Counted from the first letter of the stretch, positions 46,537 to 56,159 are shown. The stretch is DNA of 64,000 nt from Armatimonadota bacterium (GCA_016869025.1 VGFA01000002.1:186001-250000); one strand, 5' to 3'. Numbers and translations: made by a program. The notes: generated by a model not told the origin, from the sequence alone.

Positions 46537-47679
46537 CTACGAGGCGGTCCTGTGGCGGGGGTCCAGGGCGTCCCGGAGCCCGTCGCCGAACAGGTTGAAG
46601 GCCACGACCGCCGCGATGATGAACAGCCCGGGGAAGAGCAGCCAGGGCGACAGGATGAGCGTCGGCAGGTTCGAGGCGGTCGTCAGCAGGTTGCCCCACG
46701 AGGCGCACGGCTCCCGGACTCCGAAGCCGAAGAACGACAGCGCCGACTCCCCCAGGATCGCGCCGGGAATGCCCAGCGTCACGACCACGATCACCAGCGA
46801 CGAGGTCTGGGGCAGAATATGCCGCACTATTATCCGGAAGTCGTCGAGCCCCGCCGCCTTGGCCGCCAGGACGTACTCGCGCTCCTTGAGCGATAGAACC
46901 ACACCTCGGATGAGCCGCGAGAACCCGGCCCAGCCGATGAAGGACAGGATCAACGTGATCAGGTAGAACCGCGTGGTACACCCCACCGCCGACGGCAGCA
47001 CGGCGCTGAGCGTCAGCAACAGGTAGAACTCGGGGAAGGCAATGATGATCTCCGACAGGCGCATCATGACATTGTCCGCCCTGCCGCCGTAGTAGCCAGC
47101 CAGGCCGCCATAGATCATGCCGATTGGAATGGTGATGGCCGCTGCCATGATGCCGATTGTAAGCGAAATGCGCGAGCCGTAGAGGATGCGGCTGAACTGG
47201 TCCCTGCCCGACTGGTCCGTTCCCATCAGGAAGATGCGGCCGGGCTCGTCCACCCCAAAGAAGTGCAGCGTAGAGGGGACAACGCCAAACAACCGGTAGG
47301 GCTCTCCGCGCACGAAGGTCCGCACATAGTACCTGCGCGTCTGGTCCACGTCGAACCTGCGCAGCCCTGGGTCGGCCAGCGTCGTCCCGTGGACGAACGG
47401 CCTCAGGCTGAATCCCTGTTCATCGCGAAATGTGGGAATGATCGGCGGGTGGAAGAAGCGCTCCCGGTCTGAGAAGTCCAACGTGTACGGCGCCAGGAAC
47501 TCGGCGAAGACGGCCAGGGTGTAGAGCACGATCAGCACCCCGCCGCCGAACAGTGCCATTCGGTGCTTGCGGAGCTGCCGCCAGGCGAGACGCACCTGCG
47601 TGCGCACCTGTCCGTCCGCCGCCGGCTCCGGCAGCGTCGGACGCGTCTGCCGGAACGCGCTCCTTGCGCCCTGAGTCAT
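46537..47679 (-). CDS. Oligopeptide ABC permease, OppC type, with a long periplasmic insert
   Basis: 380 residues, about 70 longer than the other DppC-type proteins here. The N-terminal OppC_N helix (WRQLRKHRMALFGGGVLIVL) is followed by an enlarged extracytoplasmic loop (residues about 68-150, with TRRYYVRTFVRGEPYRLFG), then FLMGTDQSGRDQFSRILYGS and the EAA loop LAAKAAGLDDFRIIVRHILP. C-terminal GDGLRDALDPRHR. The insert is characteristic of one OppC subgroup. Confidence 0.92.
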   Translation of the reverse strand: MTQGARSAFRQTRPTLPEPAADGQVRTQVRLAWRQLRKHRMALFGGGVLIVLYTLAVFAEFLAPYTLDFSDRERFFHPPIIPTFRDEQGFSLRPFVHGTTLADPGLRRFDVDQTRRYYVRTFVRGEPYRLFGVVPSTLHFFGVDEPGRIFLMGTDQSGRDQFSRILYGSRISLTIGIMAAAITIPIGMIYGGLAGYYGGRADNVMMRLSEIIIAFPEFYLLLTLSAVLPSAVGCTTRFYLITLILSFIGWAGFSRLIRGVVLSLKEREYVLAAKAAGLDDFRIIVRHILPQTSSLVIVVVTLGIPGAILGESALSFFGFGVREPCASWGNLLTTASNLPTLILSPWLLFPGLFIIAAVVAFNLFGDGLRDALDPRHRTAS

Positions 47680-47695
47680 GCTGTACCCGTACCTC

Positions 47696-48667
47696 CTAGT
47701 CGTACCGTATGCGGGGGTCGCTCACCACGAGCAGCACGTCCGCTATGAGGTTTCCCGCGACCAGCGTCACCGAACCGATCACCAGCGACGCCATCACCAC
47801 GTAAAGGTCCTTCTGAATCGTCGCCTCCACGATCAGCTTGCCGATTCCGGGCCATCCCATCACGTTCTCCAGGATCGCCGAGCCGCCCAGGAGCCCGCCC
47901 AGACTGAACCCGAAGATCGTGATCAGGGGATTGATGGCGTTGCGCACCGCGTGCCTGTTTATGACCGCCCTCTCGGCCAGGCCCTTGCTCCGGGCGGTTC
48001 GGACGTAGTCCTGGCGCAGCACCTCCAGCAGGTTCGCCCGCATCTGGCGCATCAGGCCGGCCACGCTCAGCACGCCCAGGACCAGCACCGGCAGCACCAT
48101 GTGGTGGGCCACATCCAGGATCTTCCCCCACCAGGGCAGGAAGTCGTGGTCAATGCTGGTCATGCCGCCGATTGGGAACCAGCCCGTTCTGAACGCCAGG
48201 TAGAGCAGGAACAGCCCAGAGAAGAAGGTCGGGGTCGAGATGCCCAGGTACGCGGAGAACGAGAGCACGTTGTCGGATGCCGAGTACTGCCGCCGGGCAG
48301 CGTGTATCCCCAGCGGTATGGCGATTGCCCAGGCAACCGCGAACGACACCGCGTTCAGCAGCACCGAGTTCATCAACCGCGACCCAATGAGCCAGATCAC
48401 CGGCACCTGGAACGCGAACGAGTAGCCGAAATCCAGTCGGAGCGCGTTCCATAGCCATCTGAGGTACTGGATGTGCAGCGGCTGGTCCAACCCGAAGCTC
48501 GTGCGCATCCGGTCCACGGTCTCGGTGCTGACCACCGGGTTCATGCGGGCCTCGGCCAGAAAGTCCCCCGGTGAAAGCTGGATGATGGCGAAAGAGATCA
48601 GCGTGATCCCCAGAAGCATTGGGATCAGGTGGAGCAGACGGCGCGCGATGTGCCTGAGCATCGGCAT
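47696..48667 (-). CDS. Oligopeptide ABC permease, OppB type
   Basis: 323 residues. Opening MPMLRHIARRLLHLIPMLLG, SPGDFLAEARMNPVVS loop, EAA loop EVLRQDYVRTARSKGLAERA then VINRHAVRNAINPLIT. Pairs with the OppC-type gene 16 bases downstream. No ATPase genes accompany this cluster, so it may use the DppD/DppF pair located 8 kb away. Confidence 0.93.
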   Translation of the reverse strand: MPMLRHIARRLLHLIPMLLGITLISFAIIQLSPGDFLAEARMNPVVSTETVDRMRTSFGLDQPLHIQYLRWLWNALRLDFGYSFAFQVPVIWLIGSRLMNSVLLNAVSFAVAWAIAIPLGIHAARRQYSASDNVLSFSAYLGISTPTFFSGLFLLYLAFRTGWFPIGGMTSIDHDFLPWWGKILDVAHHMVLPVLVLGVLSVAGLMRQMRANLLEVLRQDYVRTARSKGLAERAVINRHAVRNAINPLITIFGFSLGGLLGGSAILENVMGWPGIGKLIVEATIQKDLYVVMASLVIGSVTLVAGNLIADVLLVVSDPRIRYD

Positions 48668-48668
48668 C

Positions 48669-48698
48669 GGGCAGGAGGGGCCGAAGCCCCTCCTGCCC
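48669..48698 (-). terminator. Perfect 12-bp hairpin between binding-protein and permease genes
   Basis: GGGCAGGAGGGG (48669-48680) and CCCCTCCTGCCC (48687-48698) flank a six-base loop, just after the binding-protein stop at 48707 and just before the OppB-type start. Confidence 0.7.
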
Positions 48699-48706
48699 TG
48701 TAGGGC

Positions 48707-50452
48707 CTACCTGTACGGGGTCCGGTAGTACAGCTCCTCGATGTCCGCGGTGCTGCCGCCCAGGCCGAGCCGGATGTTGCCCAGCGTGTTGCGCACGGCC
48801 GGCTGGGTGAGCGTTGTGGCGAAGTAGATCATCGGAACCTGCTCGGCCACGATCTCCTGCCAGCGGTTGTAGAGCTGCTTGCGCTTGTTCTGGTCCACCA
48901 TCTGGGCGGCCTGGTCGAAGATGCGGTCAATCTCGGTCTCCCAGTCCGTCGCCGGGGACTCCTGGCGCGGGTGCCACATGTGGAGCGAGCCGGTCGAGCG
49001 CCACACGTTCTGGCCTGTGTGCGGCTCCAGCCCGCCGGTCAGCCCGATGATGATCGCCTCCCAGTTGAAGGTGCCGGTCAGCTTGCCCACCAGTGTGTTG
49101 AACGCCTCGGGAGCGAACGTGACACGCATCCCCAGTTTGGTCAGGTCCTGGCGCACCAGGTTGCCGATCGCTTCGCGGTCGGTGTTCCCGGCGTTGGTGG
49201 CCATGGTGAACTCGACGATGTTGCCGGCCGGGTCGCGGAGCAACCCGTCGGAGCCCTTTGAGAACCCTGCCTCACGGAGCAGCGCCTCGGCGCGCGCCAC
49301 ATCGTAGGCGTAGCGGCGCGTGTTCGGGTTGAAGAAGAACTTGTTGGCAGGGCTGACCGGGCTGAACTGTGCGGTCGCCCGTCCCGCGTACACCTGGCGG
49401 GCAATGGCGTCACGATCAACCGCGTGGCTGACCGCCTGCCGGAACTTCGCGTTCTGGAACCAGGCCAGCTTGGGGCCGGAGATCCCCTTGGGGTTCTGGT
49501 TGAAGACCAGGAACTCGGTGGAGAAGGTGGGCGGTCCGTCGAAGATCGTGAAGTTGCCGGCGGTCTCCTTCTGCTTGAACTCCGCGAACTCGCGCGGCCG
49601 CGCGGCATAGAAGTCGGTCTCCTTGGCCTCGAACTTGAGCCGGGCGGCGTCGAGATTCGGTACGACGACGATGACCAGGCGGGCCAAGTAGGGCAGCCGC
49701 TGGCCCTTCTTGTCCACCCTGTAGTACTTGGTGTTGCGCAGGAACACGATCCGCTGCCCCGGGACGTACTGCTGCATCACATAGGGTCCCTGGCCGATGA
49801 TCTCGCGCGGCGGCGTGGCCACGCTCCAGGTGCGGTTGAACTCGGAGGCGCCCTGCTTGAGCGCGCCTTCCAGTTTGTGCTTGGGCAGGACGCTGAAGCC
49901 GATCGTTCGTAGGAACGGTCCAAACGGTTGCTCGGTCTTGAACTCAACCGTGAACTGGTCCACCTTCTTGTACTGGATCGGCTTGCCGGCGATCGTCAGC
50001 ACGTCAGGCAGACTGGACTGCACGCCCTTGGTGAAGGCCGCGTCCAGCGTGAAGACCACGTCGTCGGCCGTCACCGGAGCGCCGTCGTGCCAAGTAACGC
50101 CCTTGCGCAGCTTGAACCGCCAGGTGCGCCCGTCCTTGCTCACGGTCCAGGACTCGGCCAGCGCACCCTCGATCTCGGTCGAGATCCGGTTGGTCTCAAC
50201 CAGCCCATCGAAGGAGTAGCCCAGGGGCACCGTGGACGAGGTTTCCTGAGCCACCACCGCGTTGAACGTCCGCGGGTCGGAGATCGAGGTGGTAACGTAG
50301 GTGCCGCCGAACCGCCCGACCTCGCCCTCGGCGACGACGGGGTTCAGGATATCCGGCAGCGTCAGTTTGGGGGGCTGGGCGACCACCGGCGTGGAAACTA
50401 CAAGCGCGCCGGCGATCGCCATCACCGCCAGTCTGAGAACCATCCCTCTCAT
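48707..50452 (-). CDS. Oligopeptide-type ABC substrate-binding protein
   Basis: About 581 residues. Signal peptide MRGMVLRLAVMAIAGALVVS ends near VVAQ. GRFGGTYVTTSISDPRTFNAV opening and LRKGVTWHDGAPVTADDVVF motif place it in the SBP_bac_5 family, closest to oligopeptide binders. ATG at 50452 has GGAGGTGTGAC upstream. A TATACT -10 at 50526-50531 gives a leader of about 70 bases. First gene of SBP-OppB-OppC-membrane protein. Confidence 0.93.
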   Translation of the reverse strand: MRGMVLRLAVMAIAGALVVSTPVVAQPPKLTLPDILNPVVAEGEVGRFGGTYVTTSISDPRTFNAVVAQETSSTVPLGYSFDGLVETNRISTEIEGALAESWTVSKDGRTWRFKLRKGVTWHDGAPVTADDVVFTLDAAFTKGVQSSLPDVLTIAGKPIQYKKVDQFTVEFKTEQPFGPFLRTIGFSVLPKHKLEGALKQGASEFNRTWSVATPPREIIGQGPYVMQQYVPGQRIVFLRNTKYYRVDKKGQRLPYLARLVIVVVPNLDAARLKFEAKETDFYAARPREFAEFKQKETAGNFTIFDGPPTFSTEFLVFNQNPKGISGPKLAWFQNAKFRQAVSHAVDRDAIARQVYAGRATAQFSPVSPANKFFFNPNTRRYAYDVARAEALLREAGFSKGSDGLLRDPAGNIVEFTMATNAGNTDREAIGNLVRQDLTKLGMRVTFAPEAFNTLVGKLTGTFNWEAIIIGLTGGLEPHTGQNVWRSTGSLHMWHPRQESPATDWETEIDRIFDQAAQMVDQNKRKQLYNRWQEIVAEQVPMIYFATTLTQPAVRNTLGNIRLGLGGSTADIEELYYRTPYR

Positions 50453-50525
50453 GTCACACCTCCTTATCCCGGGCCCCGGGAGAGGGCCGGGCTGGGCCTC
50501 CAAACGCCTTGCCTTCCTCACCTCA

Positions 50526-50531
50526 AGTATA
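50526..50531 (-). promoter_or_regulatory. -10 box of the oligopeptide transporter operon
   Basis: Minus-strand TATACT, preceded 25 bases earlier by a second GTTATAC copy. The transcript would have an ordinary leader with a strong ribosome site, unlike the leaderless genes of the window. Confidence 0.5.
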
Positions 50532-50591
50532 ACAGCGCAGTCAGCGGTAACTGTATAACTACGCCGGGCCTGGGGCAACTCCTGCAGCGGG

Positions 50592-53500
50592 TCACTCGGC
50601 GCGCTCTAGAGGGGCGTAGCTCAGCGCCAGGCGCTTAACCGCGCCGGAAAACCGGACGGTCACTATTGCCGCTTCGCCCTCCCCTTCCGTGTCCAGCACC
50701 TCGCCGTCGCCGAACTTCGAGTGCCGGACGCGCATCCCCACCTCGAAGTGCGTCAGCGAACGGCGCGCGTCCAGTCGGCTCCTGCCGCTCCCTGGAGCCG
50801 CGGCCTGCCCAGGGCCGGGACGTGCCGGCCACTCCACGGTCGGACGGACCGCGCCCGCGGTCAACTCGGGCGGGACCTCCTCCAAGAAGCGCGAAGGCAG
50901 CGCCATGTTGGGCGCGCCGAAGGTCGCGCGCGTGCGTGCATGGGTTAGATACAGCCGGTGCTTGGCTCGCGTGAACCCCACATAACAGAGGCGTCGCTCC
51001 TCGTCCAGCCCGCCCTCCTCTTCCAGCGCGCGGACGTGCGGGCAGAGGCCCTCCTCCAGCCCGGTGACGAACACGGCAGGGAACTCCAGGCCCTTGGCGC
51101 TGTGCAGCGTCATAAGGGTCACACGGTCGAGGTCGTCCCGGTGGGTGTCCACATCGGCTACGAGTGCCAGGTGCTGGAGGAAGGCTGCCAGGCCGGGCTC
51201 GCCTGCGGACTCCTCGATCTCGCGCGCGACGGTCACGAGCTCACGCACGTTCTCCAGCCGGCTGAAGGCCTCCTCGGTGCCCTCGGCCTGCAGCATCGCC
51301 TGGTAGCCCGTCTGTGCGATAGCGCGGGTGATCACGTCGCCGGCCGGCAGCACGGCAGCGGCCTCGCTCAGGCCGGCAATCAGGCCGGCAAACGCCTCCA
51401 GCGTGCGGGCAGCGGCGCGCGGCAGGCCATCGGTGATCTCGGGCCGCCGCATCGCCTCCAGCATCGTGCACCCGGCGGCCCGGGCGCTGCTCGTGAGGCG
51501 GGCCAGGGAGACGTCCCCGATGCCCCTGCGCGGCGTGGCAAGTGCGCGCCGCAGATTGACCTCGTCACCGGGTGCCACGGCCAGGCGCAAGTAGGCCAGG
51601 ATGTCCTTGATCTCCTTGCGCTCGTAGAAGCGCACGCCGCCCACGACCTGGTAGGGAATACCGGCCTTGAGGCACTCCTCCTCCAGGAGCCGGGACTGGG
51701 CGTTGGTCCTGTAGAGCACCGCGATCTCCCGCAGTCGCACACCATCTGCGGCCAGGGCGCGGACCTGCTCGGACACGAACCTTGCCTCGTCGCTGCCGTC
51801 CAGCGCGTCGTAGACCTGTACCGGCAGGCCCTCCTGGTTGCCGGTCCATAACTCCTTGGCATGCCGGTGAGGGTTGTGCCGGATCACCGCGTGCGCCGCG
51901 GCCAGGATCGTCTTAGTCGAGCGGTAGTTCTGGGTCAGCGCCACGACCTTCGCGTCCGGGTAGTCGCTCTCGAACTCCAGGATGTTGCGGACGTCCGCGC
52001 CGCGCCAGCGGTAGATCGAGTTGTGCACCAGCACGCCGTTGGCCACGAATGTCCTCAGGTCGGGCACATCCAGATCGAAAACGGGCCCTTCGTAGTGCCC
52101 CATGGTCCGGGTCGTCACCTCGTCCTCCACCACACGCCCGCCATGCACGACCGCCAGCCGCATGCCCGGATGGAGGTGCCCGAGTGGCAGGACGAGGTGG
52201 ACAGGCCGTGATCGCGATGCCGCCTGCCCGGTCGCTGCCGATCCGCCCGCAACACGGGCGCGCAGCACCGGCTCCCCTTCCACCGTCGCCGCGAGGTCCC
52301 GAGCCATACGCCACCCGGCGTCGTAGTCACGGCAAATCTCCGCGCCCGACGTCACCAGTTGAATGCGGTGATCGTGCCAGGGGCGCTGCTGGTAGGTGCG
52401 ACCGTCGCCAAACATCGTGAAGTGCACGAGCCGCCGGGTCGTCTGGCCCCTGATCACGGCCCCAGAACGATGGTGGGGATATTCGGGGAACATCTCCAGG
52501 TCCGACAGCAACCGGTGCGCGCGATCCTCGGTCTCGATCTCTCGAAAGATGCGATCCACGTGGGGCTGTCCGATCTGCATCCGCCGGCCGCGGACCTGAA
52601 AGACGGTCGTGGGGATCCCGTACCTGAACGCGTAGAGCTGCTCGATGTAGGCTGCCTCCGCCTCATCGTGGGACGCGGCCAGCACCCAAAGGCGCTCTGC
52701 GACCTCACCGTTCAGTCTCAGCGCGAGACCACTGTCCACCCCGCCCGGTGTCCTGCTGCGTACGCCGCGGGTGCGTCCGATTCTGTATCCCACGCCACGC
52801 CGGTGCATGAGATAGACATAGTGGAGGTCTGGATGAGGAACAAGCCTGGCAAAGACGAGATGGTTGGGCGTCGCGGCCAGCCTCAACCCGCCCGCCGTTT
52901 CCACGGTCACGACGGGCCCGCGATATTCACGCCGCAGCGGTGCGGCGGTGCGCGCCGGGGCCAGGCGGCCGGATCCGCAGGCCGCCTGAATGATTGAGCC
53001 TTCCTCGATGGACTCGATGGACGTCGCACCTGGAGTGGGCGTTGCACCTGGCGGAGAGGCCTGCCCGGAGCTTGCCATCGCGATCAGCGTGCCCGCAGGC
53101 AGGCACTGGTCGTCGTCTCCCACCACGGTCACGTTCCGATGCCCGCCCGCCAGCGCGCGCACAAGCAGGTACTGCGCGTGGTTGGTGTCCTGGTACTCGT
53201 CCACCAGCACGTGCTCGAAGCGATCCTGGTACCTGCGGAGCACGTCCGGATGCTCATCGAACAGCCGCAGCACCTCGCACATCAGGTCGTCGAAGTCCAG
53301 CGCGCCCTGGGCGCGCAGCTCTGCCTGGTACGCCTGCCAGACCCTGGCCGTCGCCTCCTCCATGAACGTTGAGGCGCGGGCGGCGTACCGGGCCACATCC
53401 AGCACCTCATCCTTGGCCCGCCCGATCATCGCGTGAATCGCGGCCGGCGGGTACCGCCGCTCGTCGAGCCCCAGCGCGGCCATGCAGTCGCGGATCACCC

Positions 53501-53855
53501 GGCGCTGGTCGTCCTCGTCGTAGATCGCGAACTGCGCAGGGACGCCGATCGCCTCGCAGTCGGCCCTGAGGATGCGGCTGCAGGTGGCGTGGAAGGTGCC
53601 GACCCAGATCGGGCGGGCGACCGGTCCGCCCAGCAGCGCGTCAATCCGCTCGCGCATCTCGCGCGCGGCCTTGTTGGTGAAGGTGACCGCCAGGATGCGT
53701 CCGGGAGCGATGCCTCGCTCACGGATCAGGTAGGCGATCCGGTGCGCTAGGACCCGGGTCTTGCCCGAGCCGGCACCGGCCAGCACGAGCAGCGGCCCGC
53801 CTGGATGGATAACCGCATCGCGCTGCGGAGGGTTCAGGGAGGAAAGCAGGTCCAT
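50592..53855 (-). CDS. pcrA: UvrD/PcrA-type DNA helicase precursor containing an intein
   Basis: 1087-residue precursor; about 725 residues after intein removal, the normal PcrA length. Superfamily 1 motifs: Walker A LAGAGSGKT (residues 25-33), motif Ia TFTNKAAREM, motif II VDEYQDT, motif III split between GDDDQ and SIYRWRGAD, then TLHSAKGLEFPAVFVTGLEEG and VGFTRAKHRLYLTHA. A C-terminal Tudor-like segment (GMRVRHSKFGDGEVLDTEGE) matches the RNA-polymerase-binding tail of PcrA. It unwinds DNA in repair and removes stalled complexes. A TATAGT box 12 bases before the ATG leaves almost no leader. The intein sits in the ATP-sensing motif, so the helicase should be inactive until splicing. Confidence 0.96.
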   Translation of the reverse strand: MDLLSSLNPPQRDAVIHPGGPLLVLAGAGSGKTRVLAHRIAYLIRERGIAPGRILAVTFTNKAAREMRERIDALLGGPVARPIWVGTFHATCSRILRADCEAIGVPAQFAIYDEDDQRRVIRDCMAALGLDERRYPPAAIHAMIGRAKDEVLDVARYAARASTFMEEATARVWQAYQAELRAQGALDFDDLMCEVLRLFDEHPDVLRRYQDRFEHVLVDEYQDTNHAQYLLVRALAGGHRNVTVVGDDDQCLPAGTLIAMASSGQASPPGATPTPGATSIESIEEGSIIQAACGSGRLAPARTAAPLRREYRGPVVTVETAGGLRLAATPNHLVFARLVPHPDLHYVYLMHRRGVGYRIGRTRGVRSRTPGGVDSGLALRLNGEVAERLWVLAASHDEAEAAYIEQLYAFRYGIPTTVFQVRGRRMQIGQPHVDRIFREIETEDRAHRLLSDLEMFPEYPHHRSGAVIRGQTTRRLVHFTMFGDGRTYQQRPWHDHRIQLVTSGAEICRDYDAGWRMARDLAATVEGEPVLRARVAGGSAATGQAASRSRPVHLVLPLGHLHPGMRLAVVHGGRVVEDEVTTRTMGHYEGPVFDLDVPDLRTFVANGVLVHNSIYRWRGADVRNILEFESDYPDAKVVALTQNYRSTKTILAAAHAVIRHNPHRHAKELWTGNQEGLPVQVYDALDGSDEARFVSEQVRALAADGVRLREIAVLYRTNAQSRLLEEECLKAGIPYQVVGGVRFYERKEIKDILAYLRLAVAPGDEVNLRRALATPRRGIGDVSLARLTSSARAAGCTMLEAMRRPEITDGLPRAAARTLEAFAGLIAGLSEAAAVLPAGDVITRAIAQTGYQAMLQAEGTEEAFSRLENVRELVTVAREIEESAGEPGLAAFLQHLALVADVDTHRDDLDRVTLMTLHSAKGLEFPAVFVTGLEEGLCPHVRALEEEGGLDEERRLCYVGFTRAKHRLYLTHARTRATFGAPNMALPSRFLEEVPPELTAGAVRPTVEWPARPGPGQAAAPGSGRSRLDARRSLTHFEVGMRVRHSKFGDGEVLDTEGEGEAAIVTVRFSGAVKRLALSYAPLERAE
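52020..53105 (-). mobile_element. Intein in PcrA (362 residues) with a GIY-YIG-like segment
   Basis: The coding frame is interrupted between Gln250 and Ser613 of the precursor. The insert begins CLPAGT (Cys1), has a block B TPNH motif (AATPNHLVFARL), a block F-like GPVFDLDVPDLRTFVANG, and ends VLVHN followed by Ser, that is, penultimate His, terminal Asn and a Ser +1 nucleophile. These are all residues needed for class 1 splicing. Between the splicing blocks, intein residues about 95-170 read YVYLMHRRGVGYRIGRTRGV and then EAAYIEQLYAFRYGIP. They resemble a GIY-YIG nuclease with its Tyr, Arg and Glu155. No LAGLIDADG motif is seen. A homing activity is inference. Confidence 0.9.
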
Positions 53856-53867
53856 GGTCTGCCGTCC

Positions 53868-53873
53868 ACTATA
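53868..53873 (-). promoter_or_regulatory. -10 box of pcrA
   Basis: Minus-strand TATAGT lies 12 bases before the pcrA ATG, the same distance as at dnaE. No clear -35. Confidence 0.45.
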
Positions 53874-53923
53874 TCGGGAGGGCGGCGGCGGCGCAAACAG
53901 GGCTTGGGCCCTATGGGATCAGG

Positions 53924-54478
53924 TCAGTCAATCTCTGCGAACACGGTTTGAAGGGGAAGCGCGAGGTCGGGGAGCGGCAGTGCGCCCTGCAGCACCTCGT
54001 CCCGCGCGAATCGCATCACGTCGGCGTGCGCGTGAACTGTCACCGTCCGCGCGTCTGGATCGACGACCCACACCCCATGGGCGCCGGCCCGCAGGTAATC
54101 AGCTACCTTCGCCGCGACCTCGGAGGGTCGATCGTCAGGCGAGAGCACCTCGACCGCGAGATCGGGTGGACCAGGGAAGAACTTCGCGGGGAGCGGTGAG
54201 GGCACGCGTCGTTTCAGCACGACCGCGAGGTCCGGCGCCCGAACGGTCGGGGGCTCCTTGATTAGGATGAAACCGGCGTCGGACACGACGATGCCCAGAC
54301 CACGGGCCGCCACATGCTCGCGGAGCCGCTGGCCCAGGCTCAGAACCAGCACCCCGTGGCGAACCCCCGGTGGGACCAGTTCGATCACCTGCCCTCCGAT
54401 GAGCTCCGCCTTGGGCAACCGGTGGGCCAGGTGCCAGAACTCCTCAACGGAGACTGGGGTCCGAGTTTCAGGCGCCAT
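53924..54478 (-). CDS. Uma2 (DUF820) family endonuclease-fold protein
   Basis: About 184 residues. The family pattern is complete: VSVEEFWHLAHRLPKAELIG with the first Glu, APDLAVVLKRR, DLAVEVLSPDD and the YLRAGAHGVWVVDPDARTV segment. Uma2 proteins have a PD-(D/E)XK-like restriction fold; they are often numerous in cyanobacteria and Chloroflexota-like genomes, and their role is unknown. The ATG at 54478 stands exactly six bases after a TATACT box (54485-54490), so it is probably leaderless. Confidence 0.9.
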   Translation of the reverse strand: MAPETRTPVSVEEFWHLAHRLPKAELIGGQVIELVPPGVRHGVLVLSLGQRLREHVAARGLGIVVSDAGFILIKEPPTVRAPDLAVVLKRRVPSPLPAKFFPGPPDLAVEVLSPDDRPSEVAAKVADYLRAGAHGVWVVDPDARTVTVHAHADVMRFARDEVLQGALPLPDLALPLQTVFAEID

Positions 54479-54484
54479 GACGCA

Positions 54485-54490
54485 AGTATA
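54485..54490 (-). promoter_or_regulatory. -10 box of the Uma2 gene, probably leaderless
   Basis: Minus-strand TATACT with a six-base gap to the ATG, identical in box and spacing to uvrB. Confidence 0.6.
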
Positions 54491-54585
54491 ACACCCTCCA
54501 GGTCCACCCCACATATTCATTCGGCAGCGGATTCCGTTCTTTCAGGGGGTCAGGCCGAACCGTGCGAGTAGAACGTCGGGGGCTC

Positions 54586-56139
54586 CTATTCCCACTCTAT
54601 CGTAGCCGGGGGCTTGCTTGTGATGTCGTAGACAACCCGCGTGACGCCGGGCACCTCTCGGGTGATGCGGCTGGCCACCGCCTCGAGCACCTCTTCAGGC
54701 AGGCGCGCCCAGTCGGCGGTCATGCCGTCCTCGCTGGTCACCGCGCGCACGACGATCACCTGGCCGTAGGTGCGGGCATCGCCCATCACGCCCACGGTGC
54801 GCACCGGTAGCAGCACCCCGAACGCCTGCCAGATCTCCAGGGCAAGTCCGGCCTCCCGCAGCTCCTCCAGGATGATGGCGTCGGCTGAGCGCAGCGGCTC
54901 GAGTCGCTCGGCCGTGACCTCGCCCATGATCCGGATTGCCAGCCCCGGCCCGGGAAAAGGATGGCGCACGATCATGCGATCGGGCAGCCCGAGCTGCCTG
55001 GCGACCTCGCGCACCTCATCCTTGAACAGATCGCGGAACGGCTCCACCAGCCGCAGCCGCATCCGCTCGGGCAGGCCGCCGACGTTGTGGTGGGTCTTGA
55101 TGCGGGCCGCGGTCCGGGTGCCGCTCTCGATCACGTCAGGGTAGAGCGTGCCCTGCACCAGGTACTCGATCGCGCCCAGACGCTGGGCCTCTTCCTCGAA
55201 GACGCGGACGAACTCCTCACCGATCGTGCGCCGTTTCTGCTCCGGGTCGGTCACCCCGGCCAGGTGGGCCAGGAACCGCGCCCGTGCGTCCACGTGGATC
55301 AACGGCACCTGGAAGGCATCGCGGAAGGTCTTGACCACCTGCTCCGGCTCGCCTTTCCGGAGCAGGCCGTGATCAACGAAGATGCAGGTGAGCTGGTCTC
55401 CGATGGCGCGGTGCACGAGAGCCGCCGCGGTGGCCGAATCCACGCCGCCTGAGAGCGCGCAGAGCGCCCTGCCCCTGCCCACCTGCTCCTGAATCAAAGT
55501 TACGCTGCGGTCTATGAACGACACCATCGTCCACGACGGATCGCAACCGCAGATCCCGTAGAGGAAGTTGCGCAGCACCTCGATCCCCCACGGCGTGTGG
55601 GAGACCTCGGGGTGGAACTGCAGGCCGTAGAGACGTCGTGAGCGGTCGGCCATCGCGGCCACCGGGCTGCTGTCGGTGTGGGCGAGCGCCGCAAACCCAG
55701 GCGGCAACTCGGCCACCGAGTCGCCGTGGCTCATCCAGCAGATGAGGCGGGGCTCCAGGCCGGCGAAAAGATCGCTGCCGTCGTCCACGAACAGGCGCGT
55801 GCGGCCGTACTCCCGCTGCTCGACCGCGGCGGTACGGCCGCCCAGCAGGTGCGCCATCAGCTGCATGCCGTAGCAGATCCCCAGCACCGGCACGCCCGCA
55901 TCGAACAGCGCCGGATCCACCAGGAGCGCCCCTGGCTCGCACACGCTCGCCGGACCGCCGGAGAGGACGATCCCCTGCGGACGAAGGGCCAGTATCTGCT
56001 GCAGCGGTGTATCGTAGGGCAGGATGAGACTGTAGACCCGGCTTTCTCGGATGCGCCGGGCAATCAGTTGGGCGTACTGCGCGCCAAAGTCGAGAACGAT
56101 CACCGGGCGAGGCACGGCGCCCGGCTGCGTGGGGAGCAT
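54586..56139 (-). CDS. guaA: GMP synthase (glutamine-hydrolysing)
   Basis: 517 residues. Class I glutamine amidotransferase domain with the nucleophile in GICYGMQLM and the His-Glu pair in [13 protein letters not shown] pyrophosphatase domain with the loop [15 protein letters not shown]-terminal dimerisation domain ending [10 protein letters not shown]. It converts XMP to GMP. The ATG at 56139 gives [20 protein letters not shown]; the frame stays open further upstream but overlaps guaB3. Third gene of hpt-guaB3-guaA. Confidence 0.96.
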   Translation of the reverse strand: MLPTQPGAVPRPVIVLDFGAQYAQLIARRIRESRVYSLILPYDTPLQQILALRPQGIVLSGGPASVCEPGALLVDPALFDAGVPVLGICYGMQLMAHLLGGRTAAVEQREYGRTRLFVDDGSDLFAGLEPRLICWMSHGDSVAELPPGFAALAHTDSSPVAAMADRSRRLYGLQFHPEVSHTPWGIEVLRNFLYGICGCDPSWTMVSFIDRSVTLIQEQVGRGRALCALSGGVDSATAAALVHRAIGDQLTCIFVDHGLLRKGEPEQVVKTFRDAFQVPLIHVDARARFLAHLAGVTDPEQKRRTIGEEFVRVFEEEAQRLGAIEYLVQGTLYPDVIESGTRTAARIKTHHNVGGLPERMRLRLVEPFRDLFKDEVREVARQLGLPDRMIVRHPFPGPGLAIRIMGEVTAERLEPLRSADAIILEELREAGLALEIWQAFGVLLPVRTVGVMGDARTYGQVIVVRAVTSEDGMTADWARLPEEVLEAVASRITREVPGVTRVVYDITSKPPATIEWE

Positions 56140-56159
56140 GAGCTGCGGCTGCGCGGGCG

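Noticed and set aside
46535-46981. Upstream extension of the membrane protein at 46043-46534
   Set aside because: Overlaps the OppC-type gene in another frame and has no recognisable domain.
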